A DNA stretch of 64,000 bases from Lacibacter luteus (GTDB lineage: Bacteria > Bacteroidota > Bacteroidia > Chitinophagales > Chitinophagaceae): contig NZ_SDHW01000003.1 of the NCBI RefSeq assembly GCF_004118265.1, positions 1 to 64,000 of the forward strand. Reading direction: 5' to 3'. Each line of letters starts with the position of its first letter. Positions within the stretch are counted from its first letter, which is position 1. Under the pieces are notes generated by a model. It was not told the origin of the DNA and did no database searches. It saw nothing but the letters and a program-made list of their open reading frames with translations. This document shows, piece by piece, positions 34,367-42,663 of the stretch. Made by a program: the position numbers and the translations under genes.

Positions 34367-35410
34367 ATGCAACCGATCAATACAGCAATATGTTCTTTCG
34401 GCATGAGTGGATGGGTGTTTCATGCGCCGTTCATTACTGCGCATCCCGGCTTTAATTTTTATGGCGTGTGGGAACGAACAAAAAACCTGGCGCAGGAAAA
34501 ATATCCATCGGTAAAAACATTCCGCACACTGGAAGAAATGCTGGCTGATGAAAACATTGAATTAGTGGTCGTGAATACTCCCAATGTTACGCATTACGAT
34601 TATGTGAAGCAGGCATTGTTGGCGGGTAAACATGTGGTGTGTGAAAAACCATTTACTGTTGAAGTAAGTGAAGCAGAAGAGTTGATTGCATTAGCGGCTG
34701 AAAAAAATCTGAAGCTTTCTGTTTTCCAAAACAGAAGATACGACAGTGATTATAAAACCATCAAGTCTGTTCTCGATCAAAAGTTGTTAGGCAATATTGT
34801 AGAAGCAGAATTTCATTTCGATCGGTATAAAGAAGAGATCAGTCCCAAAGCACACAAAGAAGTACCAATGAAAGGCACAGGTGCCTTGTACGATCTTGGT
34901 TCGCATCTCATTGACCAGGCATTGCAGTTGTTTGGTAAACCAACAGCAGTGTTTGCTGATATCGCCATCATACGACCGGTATCGTTGGTAGATGATTATT
35001 TCGAGATACTCTTATACTATCCATCATCAAGAGTACGCATCAAAGGCAGTTACCAGGTACGTGAAGCATTACCCGGTTATGTGTTGCATGGCAGCAAGGG
35101 TTCGTTCATCAAGCCAAAGACAGATATGCAGGAAGCGCAACTGCAGGCCCATATGTTGCCAACCGATGTGGCTTATGGCATCGAACCTGAAAGTGAAAAT
35201 GGTTTGCTGCATACAGAGGCAGATGGAAAGATCATCAACGAAAAAATTCCTTCGCTAACAGGAAATTATACAGCGTATTACGAAGGCATTTATCAAGCCA
35301 TCCGTAACAATGCGCCTTTGCCTGTAACAGCAGAACAGGGAACAGATGTAATACGGATTATTGAAGCAGCATTTAAAAGTAACGACGAAAAAAGAGTGAT
35401 AACATTATGA
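34367..35410 (+). CDS. Gfo/Idh/MocA-family oxidoreductase (cytoplasmic)
   Basis: This is a 347-residue NAD(P)-dependent oxidoreductase. It has an N-terminal Rossmann fold, then V-V-N-T-P-N-V-T-H-Y-D and C-E-K-P-F-T-V (the E-K-P motif with the catalytic-site lysine, about 93-99). The C-terminal alpha/beta domain carries the G-A-L-Y-D-L-G-S-H-L-I-D-Q-A sequence with the usual active-site D/H pair. There is no signal peptide. It resembles YdgJ/YvaA-like sugar dehydrogenases. Its stop overlaps the GH43 start in ATGA. A role in converting a side-chain sugar is plausible, but the substrate is unknown. Confidence 0.88.
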   Translation: MQPINTAICSFGMSGWVFHAPFITAHPGFNFYGVWERTKNLAQEKYPSVKTFRTLEEMLADENIELVVVNTPNVTHYDYVKQALLAGKHVVCEKPFTVEVSEAEELIALAAEKNLKLSVFQNRRYDSDYKTIKSVLDQKLLGNIVEAEFHFDRYKEEISPKAHKEVPMKGTGALYDLGSHLIDQALQLFGKPTAVFADIAIIRPVSLVDDYFEILLYYPSSRVRIKGSYQVREALPGYVLHGSKGSFIKPKTDMQEAQLQAHMLPTDVAYGIEPESENGLLHTEADGKIINEKIPSLTGNYTAYYEGIYQAIRNNAPLPVTAEQGTDVIRIIEAAFKSNDEKRVITL

Positions 35411-37011
35411 AGTTAATAGCAGTAGTTGGGTTTGTATTGACAGGCATTTGTGCATCGGCACAAACAGTTTCGAATGTTTGGGTAAGCGATCAGAAAAATG
35501 GTACGTATAAAAATCCGGTAATAGATGCAGATTACAGCGATCCCGATGCTATTCGTGTAGGCGATGATTTTTATATGGTCTCTTCATCGTTCACACATAT
35601 TCCCGGCTTACCTATTCTTCATTCAAAAGATTTGGTGAATTGGAAATTGATCGGTCATGCATTGAAACGTCAGCCACCATTCGATCATTTTTCAACAGTG
35701 CAACATGGTGGTGGTGTGTGGGCTCCAGCGATCCGTTATTACAACAACGAATTTTATATCTATTATCCCGATCCTGACTTTGGCATTTATGTAACGAAAG
35801 CAAAAAATATCACAGGTCCATGGACAGAGCCTGTTCTTATTGAAACAGGAAAAGGTTTGATAGATCCTTGTCCGTTGTGGGATACTGATGGTAAAGTTTA
35901 TCTCGTACATGCATACGCTGGTAGTCGTGCAGGTTTCAAATCGATCATTGTTGTAAAAGAACTCAATAAAGAAGGAACAAAAGTGATTGGCGATCCGGTG
36001 TTGGTGTTCGATGGTCATGCAACAGATCCTACATTGGAAGGACCGAAGTTTTATAAACGCAATGGCTACTATTACATTTTTGCTCCGGCGGGTGGTGTTG
36101 CCACAGGTTGGCAATTAGTAATGCGTTCAAAAAATGTATATGGACCTTATGAACGTAAAGTGGTGATGGATCAAGGCTCATCGCCGGTAAATGGTCCGCA
36201 CCAAGGTGCATGGGTAAACACACAAACAGGTGAAGATTGGTTTTTGCATTTCCAGGATAAAGATGCGTATGGACGTGTGGTGCATCTGCAACCCATGACA
36301 TGGAAAAATGATTGGCCGGTGATTGGTATTGATAAAGACGGCGATGGAAAAGGTGAACCGGTAATGGTTTATAAAAAACCAAATGTTGGAAAAGCATATC
36401 CTGTTGCAACAGTTGCCGACAGCGATGAATTCAATACACCCAAACTTGGTTTGCAATGGCAGTGGCAGGCCAACCCGCAACAGGGCTGGGCATTTCCAAC
36501 TGCAGAAGGCGTGTTGCGTTTGTTCTCTGCGTTGTTGCCCGATAGTATTAAACTGGCATGGGATTATCCCAACCTGCTGGCACAAAAATTCCCGACAGAG
36601 GAATTTACAGCCACAACAAAAATCTCCTTTCAACCCAAACATGAAAAAGAACGTTTTGGCTTGATGATACATGGCGCCAGTTATGCATACATCTCTATAG
36701 AAAAAAGAGCCGATGGAAACTACATCAGCTTTGTGAAATGTGTGGATGCAGACAGGAAGGGAAAGGAAACAGTGCAGGATGGTGAAAAACTGAAGAGTAA
36801 GGATATTTATTTGCGTGTGCAGGTGCGTCAAAAAGCTGTTTGCACATTCAGTTACAGCGAAGATGGAACAAACTTTAAAACGATCGGTGAATCGCTAACT
36901 GCAAAACCCGGTCGTTGGGTGGGTGCAAAAATTGGTTTCTTCTTTAACCGCAGTAACAAGACAAACGATGCTGGTGTGGTGGATATTGATTGGTTCCGCA
37001 TCGAAAAATAA
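35407..37011 (+). CDS. Glycoside hydrolase family 43 (arabinan/xylan-side-chain type)
   Basis: This is a 534-residue enzyme with a signal peptide (about 1-19, ending A-S-A-Q). The GH43 five-blade propeller (about 35-320) shows the catalytic base in D-A-D-Y-S-D-P-D-A-I-R, the middle aspartate in I-D-P-C-P-L-W-D, and the acid in L-E-G-P-K-F-Y-K-R. A C-terminal beta-sandwich (about 340-530, F-G-L-M-I-H-G, F-F-F-N-R-S-N) matches the GH43 C2 concanavalin-like domain. It likely removes arabinose, xylose or galactose from pectin side chains. The 4-base ATGA overlap with the upstream oxidoreductase indicates translational coupling. Confidence 0.9.
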   Translation: MKLIAVVGFVLTGICASAQTVSNVWVSDQKNGTYKNPVIDADYSDPDAIRVGDDFYMVSSSFTHIPGLPILHSKDLVNWKLIGHALKRQPPFDHFSTVQHGGGVWAPAIRYYNNEFYIYYPDPDFGIYVTKAKNITGPWTEPVLIETGKGLIDPCPLWDTDGKVYLVHAYAGSRAGFKSIIVVKELNKEGTKVIGDPVLVFDGHATDPTLEGPKFYKRNGYYYIFAPAGGVATGWQLVMRSKNVYGPYERKVVMDQGSSPVNGPHQGAWVNTQTGEDWFLHFQDKDAYGRVVHLQPMTWKNDWPVIGIDKDGDGKGEPVMVYKKPNVGKAYPVATVADSDEFNTPKLGLQWQWQANPQQGWAFPTAEGVLRLFSALLPDSIKLAWDYPNLLAQKFPTEEFTATTKISFQPKHEKERFGLMIHGASYAYISIEKRADGNYISFVKCVDADRKGKETVQDGEKLKSKDIYLRVQVRQKAVCTFSYSEDGTNFKTIGESLTAKPGRWVGAKIGFFFNRSNKTNDAGVVDIDWFRIEK

Positions 37012-37037
37012 GGGTTCGTAAAAAATATAATTGCCAT

Positions 37038-38441
37038 ATGGAAAGAAGATCATTTGTAAAATACACTGCAGCAGCAGGCGCATCGCTTATGCTGCACCCG
37101 TTTACTTCAATCGCCTCATCAAAGCCCGGACAAAAAATAAAACTTGCACTTGTTGGTACAGGTTCACGTGGCAGCAGCCTCTGGGGTAAAACCATTCTCA
37201 CCGAATTTAAAGATGTGTGCGAATTTGTTGGCTTGTGCGATATCAATCCAGGCCGTGTGGCGTATGTAAAACAATACATGGGTGTAACCTGTCCTACTTT
37301 CACCAGCATTGATGCCATGTTGAAAGCGGTAAAAGCCGATTACATTATTGTAACAACAGTTGACGCTACACACGATGAAATGATTATAAAATCCCTCAAC
37401 GCAGGGTTTAATGTTATTACTGAAAAACCAATGACAACCGACGAAGATAAATGTCGGAAGATCTTAGAAGCAGAGAAGAAAACCGGAAAAAAAGTAACTG
37501 TTGCTTTTAACTATCGCCACAGTGTACACGCTATGCAGTTGAAAGAATTGCTGGCAGCTAATCGTGTTGGAAAGATCACTTCTGTTGATTTTAATTGGTA
37601 CCTCAATGTGCATCACGGAGCCGATTATTTCCGTCGCTGGCATGGCCGTATGAACAAAGGCGGCTCCTTATGGGTGCATAAGGCAACACATCATTTCGAT
37701 CTGCTCAACTGGTGGCTTAACAGTGAACCGGTTGAAGTAAGTGCTTATGGTTCATTGGAACATTATGGAAAGAACAATGAGTTCCGTGGTACAAAATGCC
37801 GTGGTTGTGAACACAAACCCAATTGCAAATTCTATTGGGACATTACCAGCAACAAACAAAATGTAAATCTCTATGTAAACAACGAACAGCACGATGGTTA
37901 TATCCGTGATGGTTGTGTGTGGAGCAATGAGATCGACATTTTTGATAAGATGAGTGCACAGATCATTTATGCAAATGGCGTAACGGTTAACTATTCACTC
38001 ACAACTTATTCCCCTTATGAAGGCTGGCAGATTGCTTTCAATGGTAAGAAGGGACGCATTGAAACATGGGAAGACATTCCTTACCTGCAAAAAACAAAGG
38101 TGGATGAAGAGAAACGTCATGCTATTGAAATGAGCAATGCCGATGATGCTATTGCAGGTGAAGCAAATGAAATACTTGCCTGGGATAATTTCGGTAAAGA
38201 TTTTGAAGTGTACACCACAGCAAAGATCCGTGGCGGGCATGGTGGTGGCGATATTCGTATGCAACGCAGAATGTTTACCAACACCAACGACAATCCACAC
38301 CATGTAATGGCCGGAACAAGAGAAGGCGCCATGAGCATACTCATTGGTATTGCTGCAAGAAAGAGCATTGCCTTAAAACGTCCGGTAAAAATTTCTGAAT
38401 TAACCGATCTTGTGCCCAAAGCAAACAGACACGAAGTATGA
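37038..38441 (+). CDS. Exported Gfo/Idh/MocA-family oxidoreductase with cysteine cluster
   Basis: This is a 467-residue protein. The N-terminus M-E-R-R-S-F-V-K-Y-T-A-A-A-G-A-S is a twin-arginine-like signal, as in many Bacteroidota exported members that fold with NAD in the cytoplasm. The Rossmann part has V-G-T-G-S-R-G-S-S and T-E-K-P-M-T-T (about 122-128). The C-terminal part contains C-R-G-C-E-H-K-P-N-C (about 255-264), a cysteine cluster known from GH109-like or related exported members. The ATG at 37038 is preferred: the frame extends to a TTG inside the GH43 gene. Substrate is unknown. Confidence 0.87.
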   Translation: MERRSFVKYTAAAGASLMLHPFTSIASSKPGQKIKLALVGTGSRGSSLWGKTILTEFKDVCEFVGLCDINPGRVAYVKQYMGVTCPTFTSIDAMLKAVKADYIIVTTVDATHDEMIIKSLNAGFNVITEKPMTTDEDKCRKILEAEKKTGKKVTVAFNYRHSVHAMQLKELLAANRVGKITSVDFNWYLNVHHGADYFRRWHGRMNKGGSLWVHKATHHFDLLNWWLNSEPVEVSAYGSLEHYGKNNEFRGTKCRGCEHKPNCKFYWDITSNKQNVNLYVNNEQHDGYIRDGCVWSNEIDIFDKMSAQIIYANGVTVNYSLTTYSPYEGWQIAFNGKKGRIETWEDIPYLQKTKVDEEKRHAIEMSNADDAIAGEANEILAWDNFGKDFEVYTTAKIRGGHGGGDIRMQRRMFTNTNDNPHHVMAGTREGAMSILIGIAARKSIALKRPVKISELTDLVPKANRHEV

Positions 38442-38872
38442 AACAGTTAATCCTATCAGTATTACTAACAATTGTTCTTGGTTTTAACAGTATAGCGCAA
38501 TCAAAGCAAGAAACAGCAGTTGCTAATGCAGTTGAAAAACTCCGCCTGGCAATGATCAGTGGTAACGAAGCTGAGTTGCGTGCTGTTACAAGTGATAAAC
38601 TCAGCTACGGACATTCAGGAGGTTTGGTCGAAAACCAAGAGCAGTTTCTTGAAAAATTCAAAACCGGTGCTTCCGATTTTGTAACCATTGAGCTAAAGAA
38701 TCAAACCATTTCTGTCAGTGGAAAAGTGGCTATTGTCCGTCATGAACTACACGGCACCAACAATGATAATAACAAACCCGGCGAAGTGCATTTACGCATT
38801 TTGCTGGTGTTTGAAAAGAGCGGCAAAGAATGGAAAATGCTTGCCCGGCAGGCGGTTAAAATTACACCGTAA
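38438..38872 (+). CDS. Secreted NTF2-like (DUF4440/SnoaL-type) protein
   Basis: This is a 144-residue protein with a signal peptide (about 1-21, ending S-I-A-Q). The mature region fits a nuclear-transport-factor-2 cone fold: the helix A-V-E-K-L-R-L-A-M-I-S-G-N, then L-S-Y-G-H-S-G-G-L-V-E-N-Q-E-Q-F-L, and the closing strands L-R-I-L-L-V-F-E-K-S and W-K-M-L-A-R-Q-A. Such proteins occur beside sugar oxidoreductases, but no reaction is assigned. The start overlaps the previous stop by four bases. It closes block 2. Confidence 0.82.
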   Translation: MKQLILSVLLTIVLGFNSIAQSKQETAVANAVEKLRLAMISGNEAELRAVTSDKLSYGHSGGLVENQEQFLEKFKTGASDFVTIELKNQTISVSGKVAIVRHELHGTNNDNNKPGEVHLRILLVFEKSGKEWKMLARQAVKITP

Positions 38873-38884
38873 ATAACCCGTTTG

Positions 38885-38913
38885 CTCGGTAACGATTGCG
38901 TAAATAAACCCCT
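38885..38913. promoter_or_regulatory. LacI-type operator before the GH28 operon
   Basis: TCGGTAACGATTGCGT (38886-38901) differs by one base from the operator near susC, and the identity continues over 29 bases in all. It begins 13 bases after the NTF2-like stop and ends 67 bases before the ATG of the GH28 gene. A CCCCTC/GAGGGG hairpin (38909-38923) abuts it. Confidence 0.7.
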
Positions 38914-38980
38914 CCCCGAGGGGACATAACCTTGTCTATCAAGGTTAACTTGTGGCCTGTTTCAAAAACAACGAACAAGT

Positions 38981-40633
38981 ATGCTGTCATTTAAAAAAAT
39001 ATCTTCTCTTGCCGTTCTGTTGCTTGCAGCATTTGCATCAACAGCACAGTGGAATAAAAAACTACCGGTTGTTATTTCACCTAAGTTCAAAAAAGATACA
39101 GTCAGCATTGTAAAGTTTGGAGCGGTTCCCGATGGTAATAAACTTAACACAAAAGCCATCAACAATGCCATTGAAACATTGGCAAAAAAAGGTGGCGGGG
39201 TTGTATTGGTGCCCGCCGGTTTGTGGTTAACAGGCCCCATTGTTTTAAAGAGCAACATTAATCTCCATGTTGCAGCGAGTGCTACTTTGTTGTTTACTGC
39301 CGATAAATCGCAATACCCATTGGTAAAAGCAAACTGGGAAGGCTTAGCGCAAATGCGTAACCAATCGCCCATTTCTGCTACAGATGCAAGTAACATAGCC
39401 ATTACAGGTAAAGGTATTATTGATGGTAATGGAGATGTTTGGCGTTCGGTAAAAAGCGATAAGCTTACGGCAACACAATGGAAAAACTTAGTAGCATCAG
39501 GTGGTGTGGTAAGTGAAGATAAAAAAACATGGTACCCTTCCGAAGCTTTTATGAAAGCGAGTAAAGGGCCAGCCAATCCCGGACAAATCACTCCTGAGCG
39601 TGATGCTGCTTATTACGAAAGCATCAAAGACTTTTTACGTCCCAATCTTTTTTTGGTTACCAACTGCAAATACATTTTGCTGGAGGGTGTCACCTTTCAA
39701 AATTCAGCTGCATGGTGTTTACATCCGCTGATGAGTGAGCATTTAACTGTTCGCAATGTATTTGTAAAAAACCCATGGTATGCACAAAATGGGGATGGTA
39801 TTGATGTGGAAAGCTGCAGCAATGTGCTTATCGAAAATTCAACATTTGATGTAGGTGATGATGCGTTGTGTATGAAGAGCGGTCGTGATGCCGATGGTCG
39901 TAAACGTGGTATGCCAACACAAAATGTCATCATCCGTAACTGTACCGTTTATGCATCGCATGGTGGCTTTGTAATTGGCAGCGAAATGAGTGGTGGTGCA
40001 CGCAACATGTACATCAGCAACTGCACATTTATTGGAACCGATATTGGTTTGCGTTTTAAAACAACCCGTGGTCGTGGTGGTGTGGTAGAGAATATCTTCA
40101 TCAAAGACATTTACATGAAAGATATTCCTGCAGAAGCTATTTTGTTCGATATGTATTACATGGCTAAAGATCCTGTTGCGTTGGCAGGTGAAAAAAGAGA
40201 GTTGCCAAAAGTGGAGTTTAAACCGGTTGATGAAACAACTCCTGTGTTTAAAAACTTCCATATCAGCAATGTGTATTGCAATGGCGCAGCCAAAGGAATT
40301 TTTCTGCGTGGTGTACCCGAAATGCATGTAAAAGATATTGTACTGGAAAATATGGTACTGCAGGCCGATAAAGGAATTGATGTGCAGGAAGCAAGCAATA
40401 TCACATTCCGCAACATCACCATCATTCCAACTAATACAAATCCTGTTGTGGATGTTATCAACAGCGATAATCTTGTATTCGATAACCTCAAGTATAAAGA
40501 TGGCAGCGAGGTACTGTTTCGTGCAGGTGGCGAACGCACAAAAAATATTCTTGTAAAAAATACCGATGCATCAAAAGCAAAAGAGAAACTGGTAGTAGAG
40601 TTTGGAACCGATGCAAAGGAAATTAAATTATAA
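38981..40633 (+). CDS. Polygalacturonase, glycoside hydrolase family 28
   Basis: This is a 550-residue secreted GH28 with a signal peptide (about 1-22). All four family motifs are present: N-G-D-G-I-D-V (in place of the usual N-T-D), the pair G-D-D-A-L-C with two catalytic aspartates, S-H-G-G-F-V-I-G-S-E for G-H-G, and L-R-F-K-T-T-R-G for R-x-K. The spacing suits a bacterial exo-type or rhamnogalacturonan-type enzyme, since an extended insertion (about 175-230) precedes the core. It hydrolyses galacturonate links, making monomers or unsaturated ends for the following GH105. It opens block 3. Confidence 0.93.
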   Translation: MLSFKKISSLAVLLLAAFASTAQWNKKLPVVISPKFKKDTVSIVKFGAVPDGNKLNTKAINNAIETLAKKGGGVVLVPAGLWLTGPIVLKSNINLHVAASATLLFTADKSQYPLVKANWEGLAQMRNQSPISATDASNIAITGKGIIDGNGDVWRSVKSDKLTATQWKNLVASGGVVSEDKKTWYPSEAFMKASKGPANPGQITPERDAAYYESIKDFLRPNLFLVTNCKYILLEGVTFQNSAAWCLHPLMSEHLTVRNVFVKNPWYAQNGDGIDVESCSNVLIENSTFDVGDDALCMKSGRDADGRKRGMPTQNVIIRNCTVYASHGGFVIGSEMSGGARNMYISNCTFIGTDIGLRFKTTRGRGGVVENIFIKDIYMKDIPAEAILFDMYYMAKDPVALAGEKRELPKVEFKPVDETTPVFKNFHISNVYCNGAAKGIFLRGVPEMHVKDIVLENMVLQADKGIDVQEASNITFRNITIIPTNTNPVVDVINSDNLVFDNLKYKDGSEVLFRAGGERTKNILVKNTDASKAKEKLVVEFGTDAKEIKL

Positions 40634-40752
40634 TACTTGCCAAACAGATAAAAAAGGAACATGAAATGAGCCGAAAAAAACAGTCAATTTATTACCATAC
40701 AGTAATGAATATTTTTTGGGCGAATAACATGTGGCAAAAAGCAAACTAAAAA

Positions 40753-42663
40753 ATGCACATGAAAAAACTGACCTTACTTGTATTACTGGCTATAGCCCTG
40801 CAGTCGTCTGCACAAACAAAATGGAGCGAAAAGGTTGCCGCAACAGTTGATAAGATATGGCCCGACAGCTTACCTATTGGCAGCCGCACAAAATGGAGTT
40901 ACGATATGGGTGTGGTGTTGAAAGGTTTTGAAAGTTTGTGGATGCGTACAGGTAATGTTGCGTACTATAACTCGCTCAAAAACCGCATGGACTATTTTGT
41001 GCAGAACGATGGTAGTATTAAAGGTTACGAGCTTGAAGAATACAATATCGATCATGTAAACAACGGCAAGCTGGTGTTAATGCTCTACCGCATCACCGGT
41101 GCGGAAAAGTATAAGAAAGCAGCAATGCATCTGCGTGATCAGTTGCGTACACATCCCCGTACAAAAGAAGGCGGTTTCTGGCATAAGAAAATTTACACCA
41201 ATCAAATGTGGCTCGATGGTTTGTACATGGGTGCTCCGTTCTATGCAGAGTATGCCATGCTCTTTCACGAAGACACAGCCTTTAACGATATTGCCAACCA
41301 GTTTATCTGGATGGAAAAAAATGCACGTGATCCAAAAACAGGATTGATCTATCATGCGTGGGATGAAAGCAAAGAGCAACAATGGGCCAATAAAACAACC
41401 GGTACATCACCACACTTCTGGGCAAGAGCAATGGGTTGGTATTCTGATGCATTGGTGGATGCATTGGATTATTTTCCAGCTGATCATCCAAAACGCAAAG
41501 ACCTGATCGCAATTCTCAACCGTTTGGTCAATGCCATCGAAAAGCAGCAAGATCCAACAACAGGTTTGTGGTACGACGTAATGAATTATAACGGTCCCGG
41601 TAAAGAAAAAAATTATTTTGAAGCATCGGCTTCGTCACAATTTGTATATGCAATAGCAAAAGGTGTACGCAAAGGTTATTTGCCTGCTGCTAAACTTGCT
41701 ATTGCAAAGAAAGGCTACGATGGTATTGTAAAGCGTTTCATTAAAGAAGAAAACGGACAAACCAATTTACATGGTACAGTAAAAGTATCAGGACTTGGTG
41801 GCAAGCCTTACCGTGATGGCAGCTTTGCTTATTACATGAGCGAAGATGTAATTGTAAACGATGCAAAAGGTGTTGGTGCATTTTTATTAGCTGCGGGAGA
41901 AATGGAACAGTTGCCAACACAGGCAGTTGGTAAAGGCAAAACTGTTTTACTCGATCGCTGGTTTAACAGTGAGAAGAAAAAAGATGCAGGTGGCGAAATG
42001 AGCTACTGGCATTATACATGGGAAGAAAGAAGTCATGGTGGTTATTATACATGGGGGACTATTTTTGAAAGTTATGGTGCAACCTTAAAATCATTGGATG
42101 TTGCGCCAACAGCAAGTAACCTCAGCAAAGCTTCGGTATATATTATTGTTGATCCTGATCATGTGCGTGATAATCCTAACCCGAATTATGTTACTGCAAC
42201 AGATGTAACAGCAATCAGCAATTGGGTAAATGCAGGTGGTGTGTTGATTTTATTGGCAAACGACAGCAACAATTGCGATCTGAAACATTTCAATCTGCTG
42301 GCACAAAAGTTTGGAGTAACCTTTACAGATAACAGTCTGAACATGGTGAAGAATGATACCTATGTTCAAGGCGAAGTTTTACCCGGCGCTAACAACCCTG
42401 TTTTCAAAACAACAAAAAAAATGTTCCTGAAAGAGATCAGTGAACTAAATGTAAAAGCTCCTGCAAAAGCAATTGTAACAAAAGACGGTGCAGCCATCAT
42501 CGCTGTTGCAAAATATGGCAAAGGAACCGTGTTTAGTGTTGGTGATCCATGGATCTATAACGAGTATATCGACAACCGGAAATTGTTACCGGCCGATTTT
42601 GAAAATTATAAAGCAGCAGAAGATCTTGCAAAATGGCTGCTGCAAACTGCAACGAAGAAGTGA
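40753..42663 (+). CDS. Unsaturated rhamnogalacturonyl hydrolase GH105 with DUF4350-like tail
   Basis: This is a 636-residue protein; a second ATG two codons on (40759) gives the same signal peptide. The (alpha/alpha)6 GH105 domain (about 25-390) has Q-M-W-L-D-G-L-Y-M-G-A-P-F with the catalytic aspartate, H-F-W-A-R-A-M-G-W-Y and the helix S-D-A-L-V-D. The extra C-terminal part (about 400-630) resembles DUF4350 and the glutamine-amidotransferase-like fold (V-L-I-L-L-A-N-D, F-S-V-G-D-P-W). It removes the unsaturated uronic residue from lyase products and delivers the monomer to the KduI-KduD pathway. The tail's role is unknown. Confidence 0.9.
   Translation: MHMKKLTLLVLLAIALQSSAQTKWSEKVAATVDKIWPDSLPIGSRTKWSYDMGVVLKGFESLWMRTGNVAYYNSLKNRMDYFVQNDGSIKGYELEEYNIDHVNNGKLVLMLYRITGAEKYKKAAMHLRDQLRTHPRTKEGGFWHKKIYTNQMWLDGLYMGAPFYAEYAMLFHEDTAFNDIANQFIWMEKNARDPKTGLIYHAWDESKEQQWANKTTGTSPHFWARAMGWYSDALVDALDYFPADHPKRKDLIAILNRLVNAIEKQQDPTTGLWYDVMNYNGPGKEKNYFEASASSQFVYAIAKGVRKGYLPAAKLAIAKKGYDGIVKRFIKEENGQTNLHGTVKVSGLGGKPYRDGSFAYYMSEDVIVNDAKGVGAFLLAAGEMEQLPTQAVGKGKTVLLDRWFNSEKKKDAGGEMSYWHYTWEERSHGGYYTWGTIFESYGATLKSLDVAPTASNLSKASVYIIVDPDHVRDNPNPNYVTATDVTAISNWVNAGGVLILLANDSNNCDLKHFNLLAQKFGVTFTDNSLNMVKNDTYVQGEVLPGANNPVFKTTKKMFLKEISELNVKAPAKAIVTKDGAAIIAVAKYGKGTVFSVGDPWIYNEYIDNRKLLPADFENYKAAEDLAKWLLQTATKK

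Noticed and set aside
36178-36831. 217-codon minus-strand frame
   Set aside because: It is antisense to the GH43 gene, which has full motifs.
38909-38923. CCCCTC/GAGGGG hairpin as a terminator of block 2
   Set aside because: The stem is only six bases and no T-run follows. It overlaps the operator region, so it is not called a terminator.
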